A stretch of DNA of 64,000 nt from Chondrus crispus (taxonomy: Eukaryota > Rhodophyta > Florideophyceae > Gigartinales > Gigartinaceae), in the NCBI RefSeq assembly GCF_000350225.1, contig NW_005179012.1, positions 1-64,000 on the forward strand, written 5' to 3'. This document shows positions 12,218 to 22,747 of this stretch, piece by piece; position 1 is the first letter of the stretch; every line of letters begins with the position of its first letter. The notes beneath the pieces were generated by a model. The model was given only the letters and a program-made list of their open reading frames with translations. It was not told the origin of the DNA and ran no database searches. Both the position numbers and the translations under genes were made by a program.

Positions 12218-12588
12218 CTCGGTCGGTATGGGCGAGCCAGTACCGAGTCAAGGCTACAACCTGGAATCCAGAAACTAAGGTAAAAGACGCGAGGCTTCGT
12301 GCCTCTTTACTTTGATTATCGGGTTGACTATATAGTCCCCGTCGCCGTAATGACGAAGCTAAATTATACTGTAAATTAGAATAACTAGAATATAACGGGT
12401 GTAGCCCCGAGGAGACCAAGTAACGGCCCTTATAAGCCCGACAGGTGGCAGAGGGCTCACACGTGTCCACCGGTATGGTCCGGCAGAGAGACAGTGGTCC
12501 ACGTGTACCCGTGGTACACGTGGCAGCGGCGAGCGCGATTCTGGCGAGATTAGGACAGCTGTCCCGGTACCGAGTACAGTGCACTACA
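12218..12588 (-). repeat. LTR-B fragment split by G1
   Basis: It matches the part of the G3 LTR from GCTCGGTCGGTATGGGCG to its end CAGTGCACTACA. It begins exactly at the edge of the G1 LTR, which shows that G1 landed inside this LTR; the missing part should lie left of G1, outside the window. It ends inside integrase sequence of E6. It is either a solo LTR or the 5' LTR of a minus-strand element. Confidence 0.8.
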
Positions 12589-13352
12589 AACCCCTGACGT
12601 ACGCGTACAATATGCAGGTCCACAAGTCGACGGGTACGACCCCCTTTGACCTCACCTTGACGGGGCACCCACCGGGGATATCGGTCCAAGCTCCTTCTGG
12701 CGCCATACCCTCCCCAAATGCAAGTGAACCGACATCGGCACAAATGAAGCGAATCACCGTACAGCGGGTGCGGAAGATTTTCTCCCGCGCCGGTACCAAG
12801 TTGACACACGCCCAAGCACAGTACAAGAGAAATTCCGACAAAGCCGTAAGGACGTTACCCTCCTTCGAGGTCGGACAGGAGGTCTTTCTTGACAGACCCA
12901 CGGATTTTTCCGCGACGCCGCTTGAGAACGACGACGGCCACCGGAAACTCCTTCCTAAAACGACAGGTCCCTATAGGTTTATAAAGGCGTCACCGGACGG
13001 AGACACCGTCACGCTTGAGCGCGACGGTCTCTTGGATACAGTATCCATAAACCGTGTGCCAAAGGCGCCGCAACGCTCCGTTCCGAAGGCCCCCTCGCCC
13101 GTATGGTCGACACCCACGGCGATACCCCCGCCAAGCGGAACCACACCACCCGAAAGGGCCTCCGTCCCACGGACCACCCCTGCAGTCTCCATCGACCCGG
13201 ACAGCGAGGTCCCCGTCTATCAGGACCCCACTGAGGCCGAAGCGGATACAGAGCACGCCATAGACCGCATCATCGCCCATGGCGAGTCGGACGACGGCTC
13301 CCCACTTTATCGCGTCCGATGGTTCGGCTATAGCCCCAAAGAGGATACCTGA
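12589..13352 (+). pseudogene. E6 integrase C-terminus with chromodomain
   Basis: The start reads TYAYNMQVHKSTGTTPFDL, the conserved block after the integrase core (compare AYNTQVHRTTNIAPFEL in G2). A basic linker follows, then a GPYR-type domain (TTGPYRFIKASPDGDTV), a Pro-rich spacer, and a chromodomain-like end (AIDRIIAHGESDDG, YRVRWFGYSP). Such tails bind chromatin and direct integration in chromoviruses. The gene is truncated at its left by the LTR-B insertion and is a fossil. Confidence 0.82.
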
Positions 13353-13871
13353 GAGCGAGCGGATATCCTCCCAGAGAACTTCATCCACCGATACCGAGCT
13401 AGACACTGACCGAGACGGTCGGTCCAAGAAGAGGGGGGAAGAAAGGATGAAGTGTACGGAAAGAATGAGATTTTTTTGCTCAAAAATCGTCAACACCCAA
13501 AGGGAACGCCCCGTGGGACAGAGGCGGCGGTTTGAGGCACGAAGATTCTAGGGAACGTCCAATGGGAGCTCGTTAATTTACAAGGACAAGCCTCGAAGAC
13601 GAGAAAAACAGGCACGTTTTACTGGCAAGAAGGCCGATTTTTATTGCAAAGGAAAACCCCGATCGGGCAGTCACCAGCCTAATGAAGGCAAAGTCGTGAC
13701 CCCACCTGGATATTGGTAACGCAAGAACGACCCATCATGGACGCAGCGACGACGATTGCCGCTGGAAGAGACCCTGTACGGGAGAGCGCAGGTACCGGGC
13801 GTCGCCGATCCATGGACTACAGTACGAAGGAAGACAACCGCGATGAAGGACGAAAGAAATGCAAAGGCAGT

Positions 13872-15989
13872 TTATTTAGAGGTGGGAGTACCCGGAGGAG
13901 GACGCTTACGAGAAGGGGCGCCAGCAGAATTGGAGGCTGAGGCCCCGTCGGCCCCACTACCGGCAGAACGGTCAGGCTCGAGCCCGAACCGGACGAGGAC
14001 GTCCGAAATAGCGCCGTCGGTCACGTCCCGAACGCGGGCCTGCAGAATCCCGCTAAGGGCAGACTGGTCCTCATTCAGAGCCGAACGTGTACTCTCAAGG
14101 GTATGAGAGTCCCGTATGAGGGTCGCCGGTTGACGAAGGACGGCCGGGACCGTAGAAGCCGGTCCAGCCCCATAGTTTTGGGCATTCTCAAGATACTCCT
14201 GCCAAGCCGCCCTGAGGTCTTCATCCACAATGGGCGGTACGTCCACTTGGTCGAACGTCTCCAGGACGATTTCGGGCCTTGTGGCGACGAAGCTAGCCGT
14301 TGCACCAGCATGTGGGCTGGAGGCAGGAACTTCAACGATGTCCTCCACAACCGCAGCGGCCGATTGGGTCGCTCCACCACCGTCGTCGGGAGGCAGCACA
14401 GACCTCAGAGGAGCCGCTGGTACCGGAGAGGGAACATCCTCGTCGTCAAAAGAGACAGGTCCCCTTCCTTCGGGAGGCGCAGCGACGGACTCGCCCCCGT
14501 ATAGGAACGGCACGGCCGAGAAAGCCCCACGACTACTCGGAGGAAAAATCGGAACGGCATCCGAAGCGACTTCAGGAGGATGAAAGCACTCCGGAACGAA
14601 TCCTTTCCCACGGGGGTAATAATCAGCGACCTCCAATATCGGCCAGAGGGAACGACGAGGCTCGGGAAGGACGACCCGAATGGGATATGCTTTGCATTCG
14701 TCGTGCCCACCAGGGTAACGCGGCATAGGCGAGAACCGGTCGGTCTCATATTCGTACCAAAGGAACCCAGGGTTCTTCGTCCAATCGGTTTCGGCGGCGT
14801 ATCGGAAAAGCGTCTCCGTCTCCTGAGGGTCGAATTCCGTTACTCGGACGATATTCTGTACGCCGAGCTCGCGGACGTACGAAATAAGCCCGGTAGGAAG
14901 AGGCATCAGTCGACCCACAGGGGAAGCGATACCGCGGTCTTGGAAGAGACGCCAGTCACGGTTCTTGGCGTTCATCTGAATCCCGTAGCGGTCCGCGTGA
15001 AGGAATGCCATGACAAACGACACGGCCCACTCGACAGCGACGATCTGCAAAAACCATACACGGAGGCGACTCTTCTGAAGATCCAAACTACCGTGATACG
15101 CCAAAACGGCTGGCGTGGGCACGCAGAGCGACCGAGGGACGTCTCGATAGAAGGGTTGAGGTGGCACGCGGATGTAGTAGTTCGGCCGGAGTCGGGAAGG
15201 CATGTCGAAAAATTCTAAATTATGCCACCCGTAGAAGAGCCACTGCGTATTCCGAACACAGGACTCGTCGGAACAGTTGTTGCCCCACCAGCGCCGATCG
15301 CGAAGCCAATACAACCGGTCATACGGGGGCTCGAAGGCAAGGAGCCCGAGCACGCTGTGACCCGCAGAGAGAAAACTCCCGCCAGTGGCGACGTCCTCAG
15401 GTCGCGAAAGATGATGGAGACCGGAGAGGATGGTCTGCAGACGGATTTGATACTCCCTTTCGGGCCAACCACGCACATGGGATAGGTCGGCTCGTCCATG
15501 TGTGCTCGTCCGGTCGTTCGGTGTCAGGGGTAGGTGGCACCAGCGAGCTGTCCACGCTTCGTCCCTGCTTCGGCGGTACCCGTTCGAGAGGCTGATTCCT
15601 TCTTGACAGACTACTTGGAAACGGAGGGCGTCAACGTACCACTGGGACCAGCCCACGTACTTTTCGACCTAGTACGGCACCGCAGAAGAACGTTGGGAAG
15701 CCTCGGCGGGGGTGCGGCGCTGACGATGGTCGTATTCCTTCGCCGGGTTGACCCAGCGGGACGCCGACCCGGGCGCGAGGGGAGACATAGCTGGAGGCGT
15801 CGGAAGTGCTCGAGCGGGTTCCGAGATGAAGGACGTGGGGTCGAGCGGCGGACCTGTAGGCGGTAAGGAGGCCGTCGCGTCCGTATTTATAGCCACCGTT
15901 CGCGGAATTCGTCCCGGCGGCGGAGGGGCGCCCCAGCGGGTTTCGCCCTGAATTACGGCCGTGGAGGTACTGTGCGCACTTGTTGGCAT
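13872..15989 (-). pseudogene. Antisense accessory ORF B of E6
   Basis: It is the counterpart of ORF A, read on the strand opposite the integrase and starting (ATG at 15989) toward the element's 3' end. The 594-residue main part carries HLPLTPNDR, comparable to HHIALAPNDW in ORF A, then VPTPAVLAYHGSLD followed by VEWAVSFVMAF, comparable to the ORF A and ORF C motif. The C-terminal third is acidic and Pro/Ala-rich and ends in a basic KRPPPGTPTSK tail. The middle part is rich in Trp and Tyr, which argues for a folded domain. About one break is present. Function unknown. Confidence 0.6.
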
Positions 15990-16947
15990 GAAAGGCGTCG
16001 CTCTGTAGCCCACACCCCTTCGGCGGCGGGCCTACCTCGTAATCATTACGTGGGAGGGAATCGTCCGATGGCGGAGAATAACGCAAGGGGCGGGAGAAGC
16101 GACACGACCACAGGACGAGCGTACGTAAGAGAAGTCACCTGCTCACCTCTGCCACACGGGGGATGTTCCGGCCTTCCTCAAAGGACAGAAACAACGAGGG
16201 CTCCCGAAAGGGCACGGAAGGCTTGAGAGGAATAGACGGTGTGTCCGAATTCGGAGAGGTACCGCGAGGTCGAATACCGCCGTGCGGAGGCGTTGCACCG
16301 CGTCGTGATTCCGTCGCCCGTTTTCGCTGCGAGGAAAAGGTACAACCCACGGGGACACGGCGACGACCAGGAAGGGTCGGAGAAAAATACAGAAGGGAGT
16401 TTCGTAGCCGTGGAGGCGCCGCAGAGGCGAACCGACGTCTAATCACGACCCGAAAGGAGTTCGCACCGGGCCGGCTTGGGGCAGTTTCGCAATGGCCCCG
16501 TAGCGTCGGTAACGTCCGTACAACGGCCGCTTGAAGGAGGCGAACGGGCGCGGGCCACGAACGTAATGGCCGCCCCGAGGACGTGGCGCACTCGAAGAAG
16601 AGGGGTGTGTGGGAGAACGGGTACCGACCGGTGTCGGTAAACGTAACGACCCGGAGGGGTGATCAGACGATACTGGAAAGGCAGGGGATAACTCAGGTTG
16701 TACACGGGGTGCACGTACCGCCACGGGTGACAGGTGGCGGTGCAATGGCCACGTGTACCGCCTTACGTATTACGTCCCGAGGGTACAGTAGACTAGAAGG
16801 TCCTACTGTAGGGGTGTAGAAATTAGTGTAATAGGAGTGTCAGCCGGGGAGTTCTAGCTGGCACACGTGGTGCGCGCTCTGCCACGAGTACAGGTGGCAG
16901 GAACACAGCCACGTGTGCCGCTGTGTACATTACTCCCCGGTGGAGTA
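15990..16947. other. Likely 3' end and LTR U3 of E6, no gene
   Basis: A purine run (GAAGAAGAGGGG) followed by TGTGTGGGAG at 16606 may be a polypurine tract and LTR start. From 16690 on the sequence is full of CACGTG-centred palindromes and GTACAGTAG boxes like the U3 of the other LTRs. I could not find a matching LTR end after the pogo insertion, so the LTR is not called. Confidence 0.35.
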
Positions 16948-16971
16948 CCCTTCTCATCGGCTCAATTTTGG
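16948..16971 (+). repeat. Left terminal inverted repeat of pogo-1
   Basis: Begins CCCTTCTCATCGGCTCAATT; preceded by TA at 16946-16947. Pairs with the reverse complement of 18940-18963 with two mismatches. Confidence 0.88.
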
Positions 16972-17319
16972 GTAGCTTTAGAATTTTCCTAAAATCGGCC
17001 ATTTTACCCCTGTACTGGCCAGATTTTCAGTACCAAAAAATCTCTCTTTGACTGCTCCACGTACCATCCGGCTCAAATTGGGGACCCATACCGCAGCACA
17101 TTTACCTAGGCTGCGACAAACCGAGGAGACTTTGTGCTGCGGCATGTTGCGGACAGGTATCGCGACTCTCCCTTTCCCCCTTGACATTAGACCGACTCCG
17201 TGTCGGCCACTGACTCAGGGAAACATCGTCCAAAGAATCCGAAAAACTGCTCTCTAGGTTTCGAGCGACCTTCGCTTCTCCAGCAGGATCTACGTTTTCC
17301 TTGTCACAAAAAGACTCCC

Positions 17320-18783
17320 TCAAAATAACCCTACTGTGTGTCTTGATAGCCGGTGAGCTCGCGTGTTCGCGATTTGACGTTTCGTTAGCCTCCGACAGCC
17401 TTTGAGAAACATTCGAAGTGAGAACAGCCGCTCCCTGCATTTTTCACTATTTTTACGTGCTGTGCGAGTGCAGGATGCCGTTTTAGGGGCACGGATTTCG
17501 TGTGATAGTATGTTCTGGACTCTGTAATTGGACTGGAGAAGACAAGCAATCTGTGTGAGAGCGCGGGAGGCGTGTAGCCTACCGTCAGTCAGTTCGTGAA
17601 TTTCTTTTTGACGTTTGAGGTTTTGCGTCCTCATGACCCCATGTGAGGTCCAACAGACAAATTGCCGCCCTGTGCTGGGATATGACATACCAGATCGTGT
17701 GTCGAGGCCATTTGGAGCACTATCAGAGGAAGCAAGGTATATAAAACGGTAGTCCATAGGCCAAATACAGCATTTAACGAACGACGCTCGAGCATCGTCG
17801 GGTGTGATGGACTGGTGGCCTGCAACTGCCAGTTTGATTTTGTAAGAGGTATTTGCCCATGACAAATGGCTCATAGAGAGCCATTCGTCCCTCGTCTTCC
17901 CCACTGTTTTTTGAAATGAGCGATTCACAAATTGGTCGCAGGGTTGGAGAATATGCGTTGTGTTTGCGGGGAGCCGCACAACGATAATATTCAATCTTTC
18001 ACACGTCTCAAGCCAGTATAGCCCATCACGGGAGCTGTGTCCGTCCACCAACAGCACAATGCGCCGCTTATCTGAGCAGATGGTTTTTCGAGCATGCTTG
18101 TTTATGTGCTCTGCAATTTTGACGATTATGTTTCGATCCACGGATTCATTCTTTGTTACGTGAAGAGATGCGTCTGAGGGAAACTACTGTGACCCACAAA
18201 GCCAATGGGGTATTCCTCGCGAGTCAGTAAAGTCAAGTTCGCTCAGGGGCTCCTTCCAAGTGCCCACAACCCGCTTCCTGGAAGCTACGAGAAATAGAGG
18301 TGCAATATTTCCGCAAGCCGCCACAGCGATACCAGCGGTCACATGCTTCCCAGCGCCCCGTATGCTTCTCTACGGATAGCGTCTGGTGAGGGAGCCATTT
18401 GCGTATCTGGCGGAACGATCAGCCGAAAATTTGGCGTGTACTGTGCTCATCACGTTGTTGTCTACTGCGAAGCCATGCTGGGCGGAATGTAGAGCTCGGT
18501 TAACTACAAGTTGTTCCTCATGTGGAGACAGAACGGGTTTGCGACCGGCGTGATTGTCCTCTGTATTTAGCAACTTTTTGAGTTCGTCCGTGTTTGAGCT
18601 CTGATATGCGTTTTTGATTCGTGTGGCGGTTGATCGAAACACGCCTGTCTTTCCTGACGCTTTGAGGGCGCTGTCACCCCCTTTGATTAGGGAAAGGAGC
18701 TTTGCGCGTCGAGCTGCCTCCTCTTTTCTTTTCGCGATTTGCCTCTTGTGAGCGAGCGCTTCCGCTCTCATTGACGGTGGCAT
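17320..18783 (-). pseudogene. pogo-1 transposase relic (HTH + DDE_1)
   Basis: The N-terminal frame (18783 to 18370) starts MPPSMRAEAL and carries a helix-turn-helix region for TIR binding (GGDSALKASGKTGVFRSTATR) and a second DNA-binding segment ending YANGSLTRRYP. The next stretch reads GKHVTAGIAVAACGNIAPLF, part of the DDE core, but about 100 residues that should carry the first catalytic Asp are missing between them, so there is an internal deletion. A stop follows, then an open frame (18141 to 17320) with the second Asp in LLVDGHSS and the third in THILQPCDQF. The C-terminal tail is Arg/Lys-rich. It cannot transpose by itself. Confidence 0.88.
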
Positions 18784-18939
18784 ACCGCCACCGCCGAGTC
18801 AAGGCGCACGTACGGTGGAGGAGGGAGGAGAATACTGTCCCTGCGCGAGGTATCGGGGTTTGAGATGCACTGTGGAAATTTTTAGAAGGCGGGGAAGGCA
18901 TAGGCTCGAGGTTTGAACGGTACCCAAATTACACCATTA

Positions 18940-18963
18940 CCGAAATTAAGCCGATGAGAAGGG
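18940..18963 (-). repeat. Right terminal inverted repeat of pogo-1
   Basis: The minus strand begins CCCTTCTCATCGGCTTAATT and is followed on the plus strand by TA at 18964-18965. Mirrors the left repeat. Confidence 0.88.
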
Positions 18964-18965
18964 TA

Positions 18966-19514
18966 CAGTAGTGGTACTCCACTGTAGTGATCCAAAGTAG
19001 AAGTGGATCACTACTGCACTGCCCGGCCGCCGGAGGTCGACGTACTTAGGGACCGAGGCAGTACGCCCACAGAGTAAAGGAGGGCAGCGACCCCTTTGGC
19101 GAAAACTGAGGAAAAACTGGAAGAAGCAGATCGTCCCGTGCGGGTTATTCTTGAGGGCCGCAATCACACGCTCCCCAGTTTGGTCGTTCTACCGCCTGGT
19201 GGAAGCGTATGCCCATTGAGCCCAATTCCCTACGGGGTCGCAATTCCACTCGCCCGTTTACCAGAGTCATAACCGCCGCCCTCGCAGAGAGGTTGGTAGA
19301 GTTGTAATTTTACCGCTACCGTGGACACCCCTCCGTGACGGAGTAAAACCAAACCGGAAGGATCCATATTATTACATAGGGGGGTTGAATCCGGCCCCTT
19401 CTCCACTCCCTTGGATCGGCCGCACAAACCCGCTTCTCTCCATTTCTTGTCGTGGGGGTCCTTAGGGTGTTCCTCGTTCTGAAATTAATAAGAGGATCAC
19501 TTATATCTCATTAA
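18966..19514. other. Stretch between pogo-1 and solo LTR, no gene
   Basis: It starts with a hairpin (GTAGTGATCC ... GGATCACTAC) of the kind seen in the LTR U3 regions and may continue the E6 LTR. No reading frame, RNA gene or element end is recognisable in the remainder. Confidence 0.3.
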
Positions 19515-19519
19515 ACAGA

Positions 19520-20210
19520 TGTAGAGCACTGAGCTCTCCATCTCATCGCAGTGCGGCACTGTGGCACACGACGAGTATCCCACTATCATAAGTGCCATCT
19601 TTACCACGTGTAACCGTGTGCGATTCTCCACCAGCACAGTCTAGGTGTAAGCTCCATGGAGCCCTGTCGAAGTACTGACAGTTTACCCACGTGTACCCGT
19701 GTTATACACCACTTTTATCCGTGTCAATTAACCACCTGTACCCGTGGCCCACCACCACGTGTCACGGGTGTCGTGCCCCCTTTATTTTAATTATTATTAT
19801 TATTATTATTATATCCCGACGTCGACTTCTATATAGTCGACGTCCGACCCAAAGTAAATCCTCACGAAGCTTTGGGTCTACAACTCGGGTTTCTGGAACG
19901 GAGTCGTAGCCTCGCGTCGGTCCCCGTCCTACGAAGGTGCCCTGCGAGCCATCTGCATCCCGATTCCCACCTATCTCTACCGCGCGCGTCGTCCGGCTAC
20001 ACCCGGCTCTCCGGGCGACAGCTGTCCCTACCGCTCTGCCCCTCCTGGGCTCTGCTTTCCCACTTTTCCCCTTACTTTCCGTACTGCGTTAGACGCCCGG
20101 ACCCCGTGCCGGTTACCCCACAGGTGGTCTCCCGAATCATCCCCCGCGCCCCGAACGTGCGGTGCTCTGACTGAGGGGGATTCCCAATCCTCCCCCTTCA
20201 GTGCACGACA
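19520..20210 (+). repeat. Solo LTR, LTR-B-like (691 bp, ACAGA duplication)
   Basis: It starts TGTAGAGCACTGAGC and ends TTCAGTGCACGACA and is flanked on both sides by ACAGA (19515-19519 and 20211-20215). Ends, a TATATAGTC box, an AGCTGTCCC palindrome and a CGGGAGACCACC block match the G3 LTR read in sense, so it is a diverged member of the same family. No internal element sequence lies on either side, so it is probably a recombination product. An ATT microsatellite (19790-19812) lies within it. Confidence 0.85.
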
Positions 20211-20281
20211 ACAGAAACACATTTGCTCCATAAATCAGGTACCAAATTATTTCTTGTACTCGACGAAAGTATTTGACTAGA

Positions 20282-20986
20282 TTAACTGAAATCTTTGTCC
20301 ATATCGTTCGAACTGACCCCAGTATGAACGTGCTCTAGAAAATTTGCAAAGTCGTCCTTCCAATAAATCTGCTCAGATTTTTCGCAAATATTTTCAGCAT
20401 GACGTAAATACTCATTGACTGAATGAAAGCGAGGAAGCTCTTGCGGAGCACTGTCGTTGTAGCCATTACCAAAGTTGGCACACGCTTGATATCCACTCAT
20501 CTGAATTATTTCCATAATTGTTTCATCGGGATGCCCTAGAGATCGATACAGCTGCACTGACCCTCTTTTCATTCAGTGTCCGGAGTACGCACTCAGATCG
20601 CCCGATCCGACACCAGTTCATGACAAGCGACCTCCGAAGAACTCGGTGAGTTTCTTAGAACTCCACGGCGCTTTGGTATCAATAACCCTACCACTTCTTG
20701 TTTCGTTCACATCACAAAATAACGGCTCTGGACTAGTACCACGAAGCGTCAGCCACGAGTACAATGCTAAGAATGGATCCACAAAGTATGAGAACCGTAA
20801 GGCAGACTTCCCGAACCAATCGCCTAGCTGGTACGCCCTATGCACAGTTGAATTCTTAATCGATTCAAGTAACGTCAACGTGCGGCCACCGCACCCAACA
20901 GAGACGTTTTCAACTTTTAACTTCTTAATCTCATCATACCTGAGTCCCAAATTCAATCCGACAACCAGGATGCCATGCAGGAGCAC
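20282..20986 (-). pseudogene. Tyrosine recombinase relic (Crypton- or DIRS-like)
   Basis: The minus strand reads GILVVGLNLGLRYDEIKKLK, the box I pattern of tyrosine recombinases with the catalytic Arg in GLRYDE. Further on comes an H-x-x-K-R-G box (GHxMKRGSVQLYRSLGHPDE) and IIQMSGYQACANFGNGYND, as in recombinases of algal and oomycete elements. The family may be Crypton (DNA) or DIRS (retroelement); no RT is nearby, which favours Crypton. Only the C-terminal catalytic half remains, broken in at least one place. Confidence 0.7.
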
Positions 20987-21339
20987 GTCAGGTGACTAGT
21001 GCCCCAGCCAAAACAGAAGACATCATCGATGATGATGAGAGAAAGCGTTCGAATATTGGAAAGCCCTCTGCACAGCGATGCAAGAACGAAAGCGAAAAGT
21101 AGAAACCTCTTTTGACGACTTTCCCAGCCCCAAGCGCCATGTCGGCAATATCAACATGGCAGGTCTTTTGCGTCACATGCCACATATGCCGGGAGTGAAC
21201 GACTCGATGTTTTACGTCGGTCACATGTGTACGCGATTTTGTTGGCACACCGAGGATGCCTTTTTGAATTCAGTTTCCTACATTCATCGCGGAAGCGCTG
21301 ATTCAATGCCGATGATGACGAATTTTGCCGACGGCGTTT

Positions 21340-21533
21340 TATCACTGTAGCGTTTTTTACTACGACTGAAGTGTAATTTTCGAAGGAGTGCGCGTTTGTC
21401 AGAATGCGACGACCCTGAAGGACAAAGGCCGAAGACGTTGATTGTCGCTGCGGTGTCATGGACCAGGGTAACTCGTAGTTTGGTTCGCAATGAGTACAAA
21501 AACCTTGATAACGTAATCCAAAACGTCCTCACA
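21340..21533 (-). pseudogene. Deg/HtrA serine protease gene fragment
   Basis: The minus strand encodes DVLDYVIKVF, then in a second frame THCEPNYELPW and QRQSTSSAFVLQGRRILTNAH, then NYTSVVVK. This is the start of the trypsin-like domain of plant and algal Deg proteases, with the catalytic His in TNAH and the typical V-K-V-F-C-T-H lead-in. One frameshift separates the lead-in from the protease start. The Asp and Ser parts and the PDZ domains are absent. Upstream sequence has no clear first exon. It is a host-gene fragment stranded among transposons, by duplication or capture. Confidence 0.72.
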
Positions 21534-22279
21534 GCCGCGTGCGGGACGTGAATCCGGCAGATGCGGCTCTAGGATTGTAAAGAAGAGGAAGAAAACTACA
21601 GCTACGGAGCGGTGCGGCGGTTCCAGAGCGGAACTTTCCTGAAGGAGGCGGTGAAACTGTCGGCACCTTCTTCTCATCCTCGTCCGGCTTCCTCACGCGC
21701 AGCAGGATGGTAGCGCCCTCCCCCACGCCCTTCTCCTCCGCCCTCCAAACCGGTGGCGGCCATTCTGTGAATTTTAGCTGTGTGAAACAGCTCTGTGTCC
21801 GCAATTCACATGGTTTATTTATGATTCGACCTTCCAGCCAGCGACTCAACACCCCCCTCGTCCCGGGTCAGCCCGACTGTGTTCTGCCAATTTCCCACGC
21901 ACATCCGATCTTCATTTTTCCGCTTCCCTCGGAATCTCGCTGTTCTGATGCGAGCCGCCGAGCTCACAAACATCTTCCCTGACTTTCCATCGCCTCCAAT
22001 GCTCCCAAACAACCTGAAATTGGTCAGAGGAGGAAGCGGCGCGGAGTCCGAACGATTTCACTTGCAGGCCTTCCCTGGCCGTGGCGCGAATGGAACTCCG
22101 CGAAGCATCCTCCTCATGCGCCACAAGGGCCGAGCCAGGAGGATATGGGGCATACAGCTCACTGCTGAAGACCGGGGTTGGATCGATCTCAAAGATTCGG
22201 GAGAGGCCCCCCATCTGACAGTGGGCGAGCTGGCCCGGGCGGTCATGAGGACGGACGGGGAGAGCGTGGCGCATGAATA
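21534..22279. other. Unassigned stretch
   Basis: Both strands are open for 100-130 codons in several frames (for example plus 21879-22280), but codon use and composition give no clear winner and I recognise no domain. Part may be the upstream end of the Deg gene fragment. Confidence 0.3.
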
Positions 22280-22656
22280 ATGGATACATTGACGGCTTTC
22301 CCAGGAAGGGCAATGCGTGCTGAGGATATCTCGAGACTCGGCTTCCTCGATAGGGAATACGGCGGGGATCTTATGAGCTCACAAGACTACGCAATTAAGC
22401 GTGTTGTCTTTGCCTCGGGCACACGTAATGGATGGACTAGGGGGCAGTATTACGCATCGAATATCCTCGCAGGGCCTTCCAAATCTTACTGGCCTGTGAA
22501 ACTTTTCTGGGTAAAAGCACACAGCTTTAGTGACCTTGAAAGGCAAGGAAGCCCTATCACAAGCGACGTGGAGGATCGGGAAGGGTTTCAGAGAGGAAGT
22601 CCACTGATGGTCCTTCGCTGGGGTCGGGGTAACCGTGGCAGATTTTTGAAGGATCT

Positions 22657-22685
22657 CGATGACTGGTGTGCCACACCAGTCATCG
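22657..22685. repeat. Perfect palindrome, 14-bp arms
   Basis: CGATGACTGGTGTG and its reverse complement are separated by one base. It lies six bases before the larger palindrome and within the open frame. Confidence 0.9.
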
Positions 22686-22690
22686 CGATC

Positions 22691-22747
22691 CTTGTACGTC
22701 TTGTCAAGGTTTGCTACACAGTAGCAAACCTTGACAAGACGTACAAG
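22691..22747. repeat. Perfect palindrome, 27-bp arms, 3-base loop
   Basis: The left arm starts CTTGTACGTCTTGTCAAGG and is matched base for base by the right arm, with ACA between. The 57 bases are a multiple of three and leave the surrounding reading frame open. No mismatch is present, so it is recent or maintained. Confidence 0.95.

Larger units (their letters stand above)
12589..16947 (+). mobile_element. LTR retrotransposon E6, 3' part, broken
   Basis: A plus-strand Ty3/gypsy element whose left part is cut off by the LTR-B insertion. Parts visible are the integrase C-terminal region with chromodomain, an antisense accessory gene, and a 3' region rich in CACGTG palindromes that is probably LTR. 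The exact 3' LTR edges could not be fixed because a pogo element sits in it and no second copy is in view. About two or more breaks are visible. Confidence 0.65.
16948..18963 (-). mobile_element. pogo-like DNA transposon 1, internally deleted
   Basis: Terminal inverted repeats of about 24 bp (CCCTTCTCATCGGCT shared exactly, then two mismatches) are bounded by TA on both sides, the Tc1/mariner-pogo target duplication. Inside is a minus-strand transposase relic. At 2016 bp it is close to full size but has lost part of the catalytic domain. It inserted into the probable LTR region of E6. Confidence 0.88.

Noticed and set aside
16606-19519. E6 3' LTR with pogo-1 inside
   Set aside because: The start is plausible (purine run then TGTG), but no matching inverted end was found, so it is left as a suggestion only.
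21879-22313. 133-codon frames on both strands
   Set aside because: They are complements of each other and neither shows a domain or a clear compositional preference.
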